Source of the DNA: Paludibacter jiangxiensis
GTDB taxonomy: Bacteria; Bacteroidota; Bacteroidia; Bacteroidales; Paludibacteraceae
Length of the DNA stretch: 64,000 bases
Assembly: GCF_001618385.1 (NCBI RefSeq)
Contig: NZ_BDCR01000003.1
Span: forward strand, 682,001-746,000
Reading direction: 5' to 3'
Position 1 is the stretch's first letter, and every line of letters starts with the position of its first letter. The translations under genes were made by a program, and so were the position numbers. Below are positions 53,501 to 61,360 of this stretch, one piece after another. The notes under the pieces were generated by a model, which worked only from the letters and a program-made list of their open reading frames with translations, ran no database searches and was not told the DNA's origin.

Positions 53501-54359
53501 CAATGATCGCATCGATGTGGCTGTTTTCCAAAATAACCTCACGGTCAATCACCACCTCGTTACGTTCGATGGAAACAACTTCACCGGTATCTTCATCCAC
53601 GAAGTCTTCGTTCCATGATTTCAGGACACGAGCAGCGAGCTTGCGTCCAACAACCTTTTTCAGGCTGCTTTTGTTAACCTTAACTTCTTCTGCAAGATTA
53701 AAGATTTCAAGAATATCTCTGTCACTTTCGTAGCCGATAGCACGAAGCAGAGTTGTTACAGGTAATTTCTTTTTACGATCGATGTAAGCATACATCACGT
53801 TATTGATGTCCGTTGCAAATTCAATCCAGGCACCTCTAAACGGAATAATTCTTGCTGAATATAATTTTGTTCCGTTGGTATGTACACTCTGACCGAAGAA
53901 CACACCCGGAGAACGGTGAAGCTGCGAAACAACAACACGTTCGGCACCGTTTATCACAAACGTGCCTTTTTCTGTCATATAGGGAATAGTACCCAAATAT
54001 ACATCCTGAATAACAGTATCGAAATCTTCGTGTTCAGGATCCGTACAATAAAGCTTCAGTTTAGCCTTTAAGGGTACGCTATGAGTCAAGCCTCGTTCAA
54101 TACATTCTGGAATAGAGTAACGCGGAGGATCTACAAAGTAGTCTAAAAACTCAAGGACAAAGTTGTTTCGCGTATCAGAAATAGGAAAATTTTCTGCAAA
54201 AACGTTAAACAGGCCTTCATTTTTCCTTTTTTCGGGAGGAGCGTCCAGTTGGAAAAAGTCCTGAAATGATTTTAGTTGAACCTCAAGAAAATCCGGATAA
54301 TCTAACGGACTTTTGATTGAGGCGAAGTTTATTCTTGGGTTTGCTGTATTGGACATCAT
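50547..54359 (-). CDS. rpoB: RNA polymerase subunit beta
   Basis: A 1270-residue subunit containing the standard beta landmarks: [46 protein letters not shown] (rifampicin pocket), [35 protein letters not shown] and the C-terminal [24 protein letters not shown]. In the rifampicin region the usual residues Q, D, H and S are present ([19 protein letters not shown]), so no resistance change is apparent. It is preceded by a strong terminator after rplL and by a -7 box, so it may be transcribed separately from the ribosomal genes. Two ATG codons open the frame; the first is listed. Confidence 0.99.
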   Translation of the reverse strand: MMSNTANPRINFASIKSPLDYPDFLEVQLKSFQDFFQLDAPPEKRKNEGLFNVFAENFPISDTRNNFVLEFLDYFVDPPRYSIPECIERGLTHSVPLKAKLKLYCTDPEHEDFDTVIQDVYLGTIPYMTEKGTFVINGAERVVVSQLHRSPGVFFGQSVHTNGTKLYSARIIPFRGAWIEFATDINNVMYAYIDRKKKLPVTTLLRAIGYESDRDILEIFNLAEEVKVNKSSLKKVVGRKLAARVLKSWNEDFVDEDTGEVVSIERNEVVIDREVILENSHIDAIIDSGTQTILLHKEEQNQSDFSIIYNTLQKDPSNSERDAVLYIYRQLRSAEPADDTSAREVINGLFFSDKRYDLGEVGRYRINRKLNLTTEMDVRVLTKEDIIEIIKYLIELINSKAEVDDIDHLSNRRVRTVGEQLYNQFGVALARMARTIRERMNVRDNEVFTPTDLINAKTISSVINTFFGTNALSQFMDQTNPLAEITHKRRLSALGPGGLSRERAGFEVRDVHYTHYGRLCPIETPEGPNIGLISSLCVYAKINDLGFIVTPYRKVSEGKVDISGTGIVYLTAEEEDGKLIAQGNAPLNEDGSFVRSRVKARQDADYPVIAPNEVQLMDVSPTQIASIAASLIPFLEHDDANRALMGSNMMRQAVPLLRSEAPIVGTGIEGQMIQDSRTQIMAEEDGVVEFVDAKRIVIRYDRTEDEEFVNFDDSVKEYIIPKFQRTNQETTMDLRPIVEKGTRVTKGQILTEGYSTEQGELALGRNLKVAFMPWKGYNFEDAIVINERVVRDDIFTSVHVTEYSLEVRETKRGMEELTSDIPNVSEEATRDLDENGIIRIGAHVAPGDILIGKITPKGESDPSPEEKLLRAIFGDKAGDVKDASLKASPSLRGVVIGRNLFAKAMKTRKSSLADKAVLPKLEEEFEKEAAALKAKLIEKLVTLTQNKTSQGVKDFLGTDLIPKGSKFTQKVMNDIDYTTVHVSRWTTDTHRNEMIQAVIVNYLKKYKELDAQLKRKKFNITIGDELPSGIVQLAKVYIAKKRKIRVGDKMAGRHGNKGIVSRIVRQEDMPFLEDGTPVDIVLNPLGVPSRMNLGQIFETVLAWAGKNLGVKFATPIFDGATLEDLNAWTDKAGVPNYGKTYLYDGGTGERFDQTATVGIIYMLKLGHMVEDKMHARSIGPYSLITQQPLGGKAQFGGQRFGEMEVWALEAFGAAHILQEILTVKSDDVVGRARSYEAIVKGEPMPTPGLPESLNVLLHELQGLGLSVHLE

Positions 54360-54506
54360 TGGGAAGGAAAGTTTGATTGAACTTAATTAGCCGATACTCT
54401 GCTAAGAAATTAATTCAGTACTGTAGTCTAAAAATAAAGATGGAAAAGAAGGATAAAAAGACAAACTGAGGTTCAAATTTCGTAGCGAGTTGTTGAATTA
54501 ATAGCA

Positions 54507-54514
54507 CAAATGTA
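54507..54514 (-). promoter_or_regulatory. -7 promoter element upstream of rpoB
   Basis: TACATTTG on the minus strand, located between the rplL terminator and rpoB. The expected start near 54500 gives a leader of about 140 bases. The -33 region is not a good match. Confidence 0.5.
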
Positions 54515-54578
54515 TATTCAATAAATTGCCTTTTATAAGCAACCAGTTAATTAAACCAAAATGAATAACATTATACGC

Positions 54579-54617
54579 AAAAAGGTTTAGAATCTCATCA
54601 ACATGAGATTCTAAACC
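54579..54617 (-). terminator. Terminator/attenuator between rplL and rpoB
   Basis: A 15-bp perfect stem (GGTTTAGAATCTCAT / ATGAGATTCTAAACC, 4-base loop) followed on the minus strand by five T residues, 22 bases after the rplL stop. Confidence 0.85.
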
Positions 54618-54639
54618 AAATGCCTGTAATCAGGGTGTG

Positions 54640-55014
54640 TTATTTAAGCTCAACTTCAGCTCCGCCTTCAGTAAGTTGTTTTTTCAAAGCTTCTGCTTCG
54701 TCTTTAGCAACACCTTCTTTGATTGCGCTAGGAGCACCGTCAACTAAGTCTTTTGCTTCTTTCAAACCAAGGCCGGTAAGTTCTTTTACAAGCTTAACGA
54801 TAGCCAACTTGTTTGCGCCAGCTGATTTCAAGATAACATCAAAAGATGTTTTTTCTTCTTCAGCAGCAGCAGCGCCTGCAGCAGGAGCAGCAACAGCAAC
54901 AGCAGCAGCTGCGGGTTCGATACCGTATTCGTTTTTCAAAATTTCGGCCAACTCGTTTACTTCTTTAACGGTCAAGTTAACCAATTGTTCTGCAAATGCT
55001 TTCAAATCTGCCAT
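54640..55014 (-). CDS. rplL: Ribosomal protein bL12 (L7/L12)
   Basis: A 124-residue ribosomal stalk protein. The N-terminal dimerisation part ([26 protein letters not shown]), an Ala-rich flexible hinge (about 35-55), and the C-terminal factor-binding domain with [30 protein letters not shown] are all present. It recruits elongation factors to the ribosome. It follows rplJ by 45 bases and is the last ribosomal gene of the cluster before a strong terminator. Confidence 0.98.
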   Translation of the reverse strand: MADLKAFAEQLVNLTVKEVNELAEILKNEYGIEPAAAAVAVAAPAAGAAAAEEEKTSFDVILKSAGANKLAIVKLVKELTGLGLKEAKDLVDGAPSAIKEGVAKDEAEALKKQLTEGGAEVELK

Positions 55015-55059
55015 GATGAGATATTTTTAAAAGTTTGGATTGATTTTTTGTTTTGTTTT

Positions 55060-55581
55060 TTATCGTTCTGACAACGTTTGTAATACGCCGTGAAGAGTGT
55101 TTCCTCCTGATTGGAGTGCAGATACCACGTTCTTAGCAGGCGATTGCAGCAAGGCAATAACATCTGCGATAAGTTCGTTTTTGCTCTTGATGTTAATCAA
55201 GGCTTCGAGCTGATCGGCTCCAACATAGAAACTTTCTTCTACATAAGCTGCCTTCAAAGCAGGTTTTTCCAGCTTATTAGTTTTGCTAAATTCTTTGATC
55301 AATTTAGCAGGAGCATTTCCAGTGTTAGAAAGCAACAATGCAGATGAACCTTTCAATGAATCAAACAACGGGCTGAAATCTGTGCCTGTCGATTCAAGAG
55401 CTTTCATAAGTAACTTGTTTTTAACGACCATCAATTTGATCTCTTTGCTAAAACAAGCCTTACGGAGCTTACTTGTATCTTCAGCGTTAAGTCCTTCGCT
55501 GTTAGTTACATAAAAATGGCTGTATGATCCGATTGTTTCTTTGATTTGCTCTATGATGACACTTTTATCTTCCTTTTTCAT
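55060..55581 (-). CDS. rplJ: Ribosomal protein uL10
   Basis: A 173-residue base protein of the L7/L12 stalk. It begins MKKEDKSVIIEQIKETIGSYSHFYVTNSEGL with KLMVVKNKLLMKALEST in the rRNA-binding region, and a C-terminal helix follows for binding bL12 dimers. In other bacteria L10(L12) represses its own operon through the rplJ leader; here the gap to rplA is just 14 bases, so such control would act within the rplKA transcript. Confidence 0.97.
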   Translation of the reverse strand: MKKEDKSVIIEQIKETIGSYSHFYVTNSEGLNAEDTSKLRKACFSKEIKLMVVKNKLLMKALESTGTDFSPLFDSLKGSSALLLSNTGNAPAKLIKEFSKTNKLEKPALKAAYVEESFYVGADQLEALINIKSKNELIADVIALLQSPAKNVVSALQSGGNTLHGVLQTLSER

Positions 55582-55595
55582 ACACTACAACTTTT

Positions 55596-56294
55596 TTAGT
55601 TTTCTTCAACCGATTTGGGGTCAATCTTAATACCAAGACTCATTGTACTTGAAAGATAAATGCTCTTCACATAAGTACCTTTAGCCGTAGAAGGCTTCAA
55701 TTTGATAAGCGTATGGATAAATTCCTTAGCATTATCAGCAATTTTTGAAGCATCAAACGACACTTTACCAATGGATGTGTGAACAATACCGCTTTTATCA
55801 ACTTTAAAGTCAATCTTACCTTGTTTGACTTCTTGTACTGCTTTACCTACTTCATTGGTAACGGTACCACTTTTAGGGTTAGGCATAAGGCCACGAGGAC
55901 CCAGCACACGACCCAGTGCACCAATTTTACCCATGATTGCAGGTTGAGTGATGATAACATCGATATCAGTCCAACCTCCTTTAATCTTTTCGATATATTC
56001 GTCAAGACCAACATAATCAGCGCCTGCAGCTTTCGCGTCGGCTTCTGCATCAGGTGAGCATAAAGCAAGAACCCTTATTTGCTTGCCGGTTCCGTGAGGA
56101 AGAGAAACTACACCGCGAACCATCTGGTTAGATTTACGCGGATCGATTCCCAAACGCACGTCAACGTCAACAGAAGCATCAAATTTGGTCGTCGTGATTT
56201 CTTTTACCAATTGTGCTGCTTCCTTAAGCGAATAGGCTTTCCCGGGTTCAACCTTGCTGTTTGCCAACTTTTGATTTTTCGTCAGTTTACTCAT
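55596..56294 (-). CDS. rplA: Ribosomal protein uL1
   Basis: A 232-residue protein of the L1 stalk, with [34 protein letters not shown] near the start and [19 protein letters not shown], the L1 signature, in the centre. L1 moves deacylated tRNA through the E site and represses the L11 operon in E. coli. It lies 18 bases after rplK and 14 before rplJ. Confidence 0.98.
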   Translation of the reverse strand: MSKLTKNQKLANSKVEPGKAYSLKEAAQLVKEITTTKFDASVDVDVRLGIDPRKSNQMVRGVVSLPHGTGKQIRVLALCSPDAEADAKAAGADYVGLDEYIEKIKGGWTDIDVIITQPAIMGKIGALGRVLGPRGLMPNPKSGTVTNEVGKAVQEVKQGKIDFKVDKSGIVHTSIGKVSFDASKIADNAKEFIHTLIKLKPSTAKGTYVKSIYLSSTMSLGIKIDPKSVEEN

Positions 56295-56312
56295 TGTTGA
56301 ATTTCTTTTTAA

Positions 56313-56753
56313 TTATTTACCGGGAGCTTCTCCTTTGACTGTAATACCCATACTACGTGCTGTTCCTGCAACCATCGTCATTGCTGATTCGATTGTGAAA
56401 CAGTTCAAGTCAACCATTTTGTCAGAAGCAATAGTCTGCACTTGTTCCCAAGTGATTTCAGCTACTTTCTTACGATTTGGTTCTGCAGAACCTCCTTTTA
56501 ACTTAGCAGCTTCCATCAACTGGATTGCTACCGGAGGAGTCTTTACAACAAAATCGAATGACTTGTCTGAGTAATAAGTAATAACAACAGGTAAAACTTT
56601 ACCTGCTTTGTCTTGGGTTCTGGCATTAAATTGCTTACAAAACTCCATGATGTTGATCCCTTTGGAACCCAGTGCAGGGCCAACGGGAGGCGATGGATTT
56701 GCAGCCCCGCCTTTTATCTGTAATTTGATAAGTCCAGCAACTTCTTTTGCCAT
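56313..56753 (-). CDS. rplK: Ribosomal protein uL11
   Basis: A 146-residue protein of the GTPase-associated centre. It has the canonical [35 protein letters not shown] at the N-terminus, thiostrepton-loop prolines and the C-terminal rRNA-binding [12 protein letters not shown]. It starts 51 bases after nusG and is the first of the rplKAJL genes. Confidence 0.98.
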   Translation of the reverse strand: MAKEVAGLIKLQIKGGAANPSPPVGPALGSKGINIMEFCKQFNARTQDKAGKVLPVVITYYSDKSFDFVVKTPPVAIQLMEAAKLKGGSAEPNRKKVAEITWEQVQTIASDKMVDLNCFTIESAMTMVAGTARSMGITVKGEAPGK

Positions 56754-56804
56754 GATTTGATTAAATTAAAATAATTATTACCAGAGTGAGGTTCGTAACA
56801 ACCA

Positions 56805-57350
56805 CTACTCTTTTTCCACTTGCATGAAACCTAATTCTAAAGGAGTCTTACGCCCAAAGATCTTCACCATAACTTTGAGTTTCTTCTTTTCGTTATTTAC
56901 CTCTTCGATAATTCCGCTAAAACCACTGAAAGGGCCAAATGTTACTTTGACACTTTCTCCTATCGAATACTCGAGTGTGATATCTTCACCAGCCTCTTGT
57001 AATTCGTCCATTGTTCCAAGAATACGATTGACTTCCGAAGAACGAAGGGGAGTGGGTTGGTCGTTTGTACCGCCCAAAAAGCCTAAAACATTAGGCATTT
57101 GTCTGAGACGGTGAGCAACGTCGCCCACAATGTTAGCTTCGACGAGAACGTAACCGGGAAGATAGCTTCTCTCTTTCGTGATCCGCTTTCCGTTACGTAC
57201 TTGAACTACCTTTTCGGTTGGTATCAAGACTTGAGATACATATTGACCAAGGTTGGTGTTTTTGAGTTCTGCCTCAACATACTCCTTTACCTTGTTCTCT
57301 TTGCCGCTAATAGCACGTAGCACGTACCATTTCTTTGCAGACTCAGCCAT
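56805..57350 (-). CDS. nusG: Transcription termination/antitermination factor NusG
   Basis: A 181-residue protein with an NGN domain (WYVLRAISGKENKVKEYVEAE, GYVLVEANIVGDVAHRLRQMPNVLGFLGG) and a C-terminal KOW domain (VKVTFGPFSGFSGIIEEVNNEKKKLKVMVKIFGRKTPLELGF). The ATG at 57350 is preferred over an in-frame TTG six bases earlier. It has a clear Shine-Dalgarno, GGAGG six bases upstream, overlapping the secE stop. Such sites are rare in this phylum. NusG binds RNA polymerase and couples it to ribosomes or Rho. Confidence 0.98.
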   Translation of the reverse strand: MAESAKKWYVLRAISGKENKVKEYVEAELKNTNLGQYVSQVLIPTEKVVQVRNGKRITKERSYLPGYVLVEANIVGDVAHRLRQMPNVLGFLGGTNDQPTPLRSSEVNRILGTMDELQEAGEDITLEYSIGESVKVTFGPFSGFSGIIEEVNNEKKKLKVMVKIFGRKTPLELGFMQVEKE

Positions 57351-57360
57351 TTTCAACCTC

Positions 57361-57555
57361 CTAGATAATCTGTTTGTAAATAAACTTCATGACACTTTCG
57401 AACCCTAAGTCCATGACCCATACTACCACTGCAATAACAAGGGAAGCAACTAAAACTACGACTGCACTGTTAGTAAGTTCTTTGTAAGATGGCCATGAAA
57501 CCTTATGCACGAGCTCGGTGTAAGCTTCTTTACAATAATTGATGAATCTTTTCAT
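57361..57555 (-). CDS. secE: Preprotein translocase subunit SecE
   Basis: A 64-residue single-span membrane protein, the short SecE form: an amphipathic helix (YCKEAYTELVHKVSWPSYKELTNSAVVVL) followed by one transmembrane helix (LVASLVIAVVVWVMDLGF). It is part of the SecYEG channel. It lies between tRNA-Trp and nusG, the usual place in bacteria, with the nusG Shine-Dalgarno overlapping its stop codon. Confidence 0.96.
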   Translation of the reverse strand: MKRFINYCKEAYTELVHKVSWPSYKELTNSAVVVLVASLVIAVVVWVMDLGFESVMKFIYKQII

Positions 57556-57574
57556 AGCGAAGTGTTTTTTTTAG

Positions 57575-57647
57575 CACGGGAGGTACGACTCGAACGCACG
57601 ACACTCGGTTTTGGAGACCGATGCTCTACCAACTGAGCTACACCCGT
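57575..57647 (-). tRNA. tRNA-Trp (anticodon CCA)
   Basis: Acceptor ACGGGTG / CTCCCGT with a T-T mismatch at 6-67 and discriminator G73, typical for tryptophan. The anticodon loop carries CCA. It sits between tuf and secE; CCA end not encoded. Confidence 0.95.
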
Positions 57648-57687
57648 GTATTTTTTAATTTCTTCTTTTTCTGAAGAGTTGGAGAAT

Positions 57688-57717
57688 AATCCTGACAGGA
57701 AAATTCCTGTCAGGATT
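57688..57717 (-). other. Hairpin between tuf and tRNA-Trp
   Basis: A perfect 14-base inverted repeat AATCCTGACAGGAA / TTCCTGTCAGGATT. On the minus strand it is followed by TTCTCC, not a T run, so partial termination or RNA processing between the tuf and tRNA-Trp parts of the transcript is possible. Confidence 0.5.
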
Positions 57718-57782
57718 TATTTGTGATCAGAATCTTTGTCAATAGCTCAACGCCATGGATTCAAAAACCCTGAGTTGCTTTA

Positions 57783-58970
57783 TTAGTCAAGCAGTTCGGT
57801 GATCTGACCTGCACCTACTGTACGACCACCTTCACGGATAGCGAAACGCAAACCTAAGTCGCAAGCTACCGGATAGATCAATTCTACAGTGATTGTCAAG
57901 TTGTCACCTGGCATAACCATTTCTGTTCCTTCCGGCAAAGTGATTTCACCAGTTACGTCCAATGTACGGATGTAGAACTGAGGACGGTATTTGTTGTGGA
58001 ATGGAGTGTGACGACCACCTTCTTCTTTTTTCAGGATATAAACCTGAGCTTTGAAGCGAGTGTGAGGTTTAACTTTACCCGGGTGAGTAATAACCATACC
58101 ACGTTTGATTTCGTCTTTGTCGACACCACGAAGCAACAAACCTACGTTGTCACCAGCCTGGCCATCGTCCAAAATTTTACGGAACATTTCAACACCGGTT
58201 ACAACAGATTTTTTACCTTCTGAACCAAGACCGATGATCTGAACTTCTTCACCTGTTTTGATAATACCTGTTTCGATACGACCTGTTGCTACAGTACCAC
58301 GACCTGTGATAGAGAACACGTCTTCAACCGGCATCAAGAAAGGTTTATCAGTATCGCGCGGAGGCAGTGGAATCCATGTATCAACAGCTTCCATCAGTTC
58401 CATAATTTTATCTTCCCATTCAGCAACACCATTCAAACCACCCAAAGCAGAACCACGGATGATAGGAGTATTGTCACCATCAAATTCATAGAAAGAAAGC
58501 AATTCACGCATTTCCATTTCTACGAGGTCGAGCATTTCAGGGTCGTCAACCATATCGCATTTGTTCATGAAAACAACCAATTTCGGAACGTTTACCTGAC
58601 GAGCCAAAAGGATGTGTTCACGTGTTTGAGGCATAGGACCATCAGTAGCAGCTACTACGATGATAGCACCGTCCATCTGAGCAGCACCAGTAACCATGTT
58701 CTTTACATAGTCGGCGTGACCCGGACAGTCAACGTGAGCATAGTGACGGTTAGCTGTTTCGTATTCAACGTGAGCGGTGTTGATAGTAATACCGCGTTCT
58801 TTTTCTTCCGGAGCGTTGTCGATAGAATCGAATGAACGCATTTCAGAAAGACCTTTTTTTGCTAATACAGTCGTGATCGCAGCTGTCAACGTTGTTTTAC
58901 CGTGGTCTACGTGACCGATGGTACCGATGTTAACGTGCGGTTTCGTCCTGTTAAAATGTTCTTTTGCCAT
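57783..58970 (-). CDS. tuf: Elongation factor Tu
   Basis: A 395-residue GTPase delivering aminoacyl-tRNA. P-loop GHVDHGKT near residues 18-25, switch [10 protein letters not shown] (catalytic His retained) near 80, NKCD near 135 and the C-terminal [15 protein letters not shown] are all canonical. The effector region [14 protein letters not shown] is intact. It is located directly downstream of four tRNA genes, as in many distant bacteria. Confidence 0.99.
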   Translation of the reverse strand: MAKEHFNRTKPHVNIGTIGHVDHGKTTLTAAITTVLAKKGLSEMRSFDSIDNAPEEKERGITINTAHVEYETANRHYAHVDCPGHADYVKNMVTGAAQMDGAIIVVAATDGPMPQTREHILLARQVNVPKLVVFMNKCDMVDDPEMLDLVEMEMRELLSFYEFDGDNTPIIRGSALGGLNGVAEWEDKIMELMEAVDTWIPLPPRDTDKPFLMPVEDVFSITGRGTVATGRIETGIIKTGEEVQIIGLGSEGKKSVVTGVEMFRKILDDGQAGDNVGLLLRGVDKDEIKRGMVITHPGKVKPHTRFKAQVYILKKEEGGRHTPFHNKYRPQFYIRTLDVTGEITLPEGTEMVMPGDNLTITVELIYPVACDLGLRFAIREGGRTVGAGQITELLD

Positions 58971-59025
58971 AACTCAGAAAATATTATTTATTAATAAATA
59001 GATGTGGTTACCATCGTACTGTTTG

Positions 59026-59097
<72 letters not shown>

Positions 59098-59162
59098 AAA
59101 GTGTTTTACATTTGTCTATTGACAATTACTCCGGCCTGAGCCGGAGTAATTTTTGTAAAACC

Positions 59163-59238
59163 TGGAGCGGGAAACGGGACTCAAACCCGCGACCCTCAGC
59201 TTGGAAGGCTGATGCTCTATCGACTGAGCTATTCCCGC
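59163..59238 (-). tRNA. tRNA-Gly (anticodon TCC)
   Basis: Acceptor GCGGGAA / TTCCCGC; anticodon loop CTTCCAA with TCC; discriminator T followed by an encoded CCA (59163-59165 on plus read TGG). It is the only tRNA in the window with CCA encoded. Confidence 0.95.
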
Positions 59239-59306
59239 AAAATACATTAACAACTTATCCGTTGACAATTTACGTATCTCTTTATAAAGACAAATCGCAA
59301 ATGGGG

Positions 59307-59389
59307 TGGGCAGTGATGGATTCGAACCACCGTAAGCGTAAGCTAGCAGATTTACAGTCTGCCCCATTTGGCCACTCTGGTAACTGCCC
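59307..59389 (-). tRNA. tRNA-Tyr (anticodon GTA)
   Basis: An 83-base tRNA with the long variable arm expected of bacterial tRNA-Tyr (TAGCTTACGCTTA region), anticodon GTA and acceptor GGGCAGT / ACTGCCC. Confidence 0.95.
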
Positions 59390-59492
59390 TAAATTCTTTA
59401 TTAGAAAAGATAATCAATTATCTTCTATCGAAGATTAATTTCCAAAAATGTAAAAGATCGTTATCTTTAATTATCTGTTCAATTTCCTTTCG

Positions 59493-59566
59493 AGCCTCTT
59501 GTCGGATTCGAACCAACGACCCCGAGATTACAAATCACGTGCTCTGGCCAACTGAGCTAAAGAGGC
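59493..59566 (-). tRNA. tRNA-Thr (anticodon TGT)
   Basis: Acceptor GCCTCTT / AAGAGGC; anticodon loop TTTGTAA with TGT; T-loop TTCGAAT. First gene of the tRNA-tuf transcript. Confidence 0.95.
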
Positions 59567-59618
59567 GTCTCGATTTTTCAATCAAAAGCCGTCTTAACTA
59601 CTTCGTTAAAACGGCTTG

Positions 59619-59650
59619 CAAATGTAGATGTTTTTTTCAGAAGTACCAAA
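59619..59650 (-). promoter_or_regulatory. Promoter of the tRNA-tuf cluster
   Basis: Minus strand TTTG (59647-59650), 20-base spacer, TACATTTG (59619-59626): an exact consensus match. Transcription would start near 59612, inside a hairpin with AAGCCGT / ACGGCTT arms (59586-59617). Confidence 0.75.
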
Positions 59651-59692
59651 TCTTCCTTGGTTTTTCTTTCAAAAAATTTTATTTTTCAAAAC

Positions 59693-59724
59693 AGCTCTCT
59701 CAATTAATTAAAAATCAGAGAGCT
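59693..59724 (-). terminator. Probable terminator after hpf
   Basis: AGCTCTCT / AGAGAGCT stem with a 16-base AT-rich loop; on the minus strand followed by GTTTTGAAAAAT. It lies 28 bases after the hpf stop. Confidence 0.55.
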
Positions 59725-59751
59725 ATTCTACATTTCCAACTGTACTGTTTA

Positions 59752-60057
59752 TTAATTTGCGGGTTGTTTAATTTTTTCTTTGTGTCGAATCACTTGTTTT
59801 TCGATCGCATCCACTGCAGTATCGACTGCTTCTTCGAACGTATCACATACTTTTGATGCGAAAATTTCATTTCCAGGGATGTTAATTTTCACCAAGGCTT
59901 CCTTGTTGGCAACAGCTTCCGGCTTTACCACTTTCAAAATAACTTCCGCACTCAGTATTTCGTCAAAGAACCTGTCGAGCTTAGATACTTTCTTTGTAAT
60001 GTGTTCTTCCAATTTCTGGCTAGCCTCAAATTTGATGGCTTGAATTCTAATGGTCAT
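59752..60057 (-). CDS. hpf: Ribosome hibernation promoting factor, short form
   Basis: A 101-residue HPF/RaiA (YfiA) protein: MTIRIQAIKFEASQKLEEHITKKVSKLDRFFD, then VKINIPGNEIFASKVCDTFEEAVDTAVDAIEKQVIRHKEK. It binds the decoding region of idle ribosomes and helps store them. Its start is preceded by AAGGAGGTAA, a full Shine-Dalgarno five bases from the ATG, which overlaps the stop of xerC. This stands out because nearly all other genes in the window lack such a site. The gene is third in an rpsU-xerC-hpf string. Confidence 0.95.
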   Translation of the reverse strand: MTIRIQAIKFEASQKLEEHITKKVSKLDRFFDEILSAEVILKVVKPEAVANKEALVKINIPGNEIFASKVCDTFEEAVDTAVDAIEKQVIRHKEKIKQPAN

Positions 60058-60059
60058 GG

Positions 60060-60950
60060 TTACCTCCTTTTTTTTGCCCTTGGATGGGCTTGTTGATAGA
60101 TGGAATGCAACTGATCAAAGGTCGTATGGGTATAAATCTCTGTCGCCGACAGATTACTATGTCCCAACAGCTCTTTCACCGCATTCAGTTCTGCCCCGTT
60201 ATTCAATAAGGTTGTTGCAAATGTATGCCTTAACACATGAGGACTTCTCTTTTTTACAGGAGTAACCCCGGTAAAAGCATTTCGCACCTTATTATATATG
60301 AATTTCGGATAAACTTCGGCTCCATTATTAAGGACTATAAGCCGCTCCGCAATATTTTCTTCTAAAAAAGCATCTCTTTCTTTAATATATCTGGCAATCA
60401 AATCTGCCAGTAATTGGCCGAAAGGAACAATGCGTTCTTTATTTCGTTTCCCCAGCACTCTGAGTGTACGTTTGTTCAAATCAACATCACCATCTTTTAA
60501 GCCTATAAGCTCTGCCCGCCTGATACCAGTCTGATAAAAAAGCTCGACAATTAACTTATCTCTCAAATGTTCAAAATCATTCTCGATGATGTTTTCTGAG
60601 ACAAAATTAACTTCATTTTCCCGAAAAACCAAAGGTAATGGCTTTTTTATTTTAGGAGAAATGAGTTTTTTTGTTGGGTTATTCGTACACAGACTTTTAT
60701 GTGAGAGAAAGCGGTAGAACGACTTGAGAGCGGATAGTTTTCTATTGACGGTTCTGGCACTATCGCCAGTTTCCATCAAGCTAATAATCCATTCGCGAAT
60801 GGAAAGAGGAGTCACCTGCTGCGGATCAAAACTGTCTGACTCCGGATCTAAGAACCGGGCAAATTGTTTTATGTCGTTATGATACGACAAAACGGTATGA
60901 GAAGAAGAATTCTTCTCATACCGTAAGTATTCTATGAATAGGTCGATCAT
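60060..60950 (-). CDS. xerC: Tyrosine recombinase XerC-like
   Basis: A 296-residue site-specific recombinase. The N-terminal SAM-like core-binding domain (about 1-85) is followed by the catalytic domain with Arg in TGIRRAELIGL, H238 and R241 in HVLRHTF, H264 in LLGH, and nucleophile Y273 in EIYTH. It fits the chromosome dimer resolution recombinases (XerC/XerD) rather than mobile-element integrases, given its position between rpsU and hpf, which is common in Bacteroidota. Its TAA stop lies inside the hpf Shine-Dalgarno. Confidence 0.93.
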   Translation of the reverse strand: MIDLFIEYLRYEKNSSSHTVLSYHNDIKQFARFLDPESDSFDPQQVTPLSIREWIISLMETGDSARTVNRKLSALKSFYRFLSHKSLCTNNPTKKLISPKIKKPLPLVFRENEVNFVSENIIENDFEHLRDKLIVELFYQTGIRRAELIGLKDGDVDLNKRTLRVLGKRNKERIVPFGQLLADLIARYIKERDAFLEENIAERLIVLNNGAEVYPKFIYNKVRNAFTGVTPVKKRSPHVLRHTFATTLLNNGAELNAVKELLGHSNLSATEIYTHTTFDQLHSIYQQAHPRAKKRR

Positions 60951-61005
60951 GCAACAAAATGGATTTGATGCAAAGATAACCTAAAACCGCAAATAAAAAA
61001 GCGGT

Positions 61006-61197
61006 TTATTCTTGGTTCTGATGTAATTGTTGAACGTAGGCAGCATGGATCAGCTCTTCACGACGAACAACTGACGGTTTCGAAAAAGCCTGACGTCTTC
61101 TCAATTCTTTTACCACACCTGTTTTTTCGAATTTTCTTTTGAATTTCTTCAAGGCTTTTTCGATGTTTTCGCCTTCTTTTACTGGAACTACAATCAT
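61006..61197 (-). CDS. rpsU: Ribosomal protein bS21
   Basis: A 63-residue basic protein: MIVVPVKEGENIEKALKKFKRKFEKTGVVKELRRRQAF. It sits near the 3' end of 16S rRNA on the small subunit. In this phylum bS21 helps hold the anti-Shine-Dalgarno sequence away from mRNA, which explains the scarcity of Shine-Dalgarno use. It is first in the operon after a good promoter and has no Shine-Dalgarno of its own. Confidence 0.97.
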   Translation of the reverse strand: MIVVPVKEGENIEKALKKFKRKFEKTGVVKELRRRQAFSKPSVVRREELIHAAYVQQLHQNQE

Positions 61198-61243
61198 TGT
61201 TTTAGCGAATTGTGTTTATATTATTTCTGATTATTTCGGGCTG

Positions 61244-61275
61244 CAAAGGTAGAGAAAGGTTTTTGATTCTGCAAT
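61244..61275 (-). promoter_or_regulatory. Promoter of rpsU-xerC-hpf
   Basis: Minus strand ATTG (61272-61275), 20-base spacer, TACCTTTG (61244-61251). The start near 61237 gives a leader of about 40 bases. Confidence 0.7.
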
Positions 61276-61360
61276 ATTTTCTCAGAATATTTTCTCAGAT
61301 TCCGATTAATTCCGTTCTTCTACATTTACGATCCTATCATGTGAATTGGTTTTCAATGGA

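Noticed and set aside
60060-60950. Integrase of a mobile element next to the tRNA cluster
   Set aside because: No attachment-site repeats or cargo were seen, and the rpsU-xerC-hpf context marks a housekeeping Xer recombinase.
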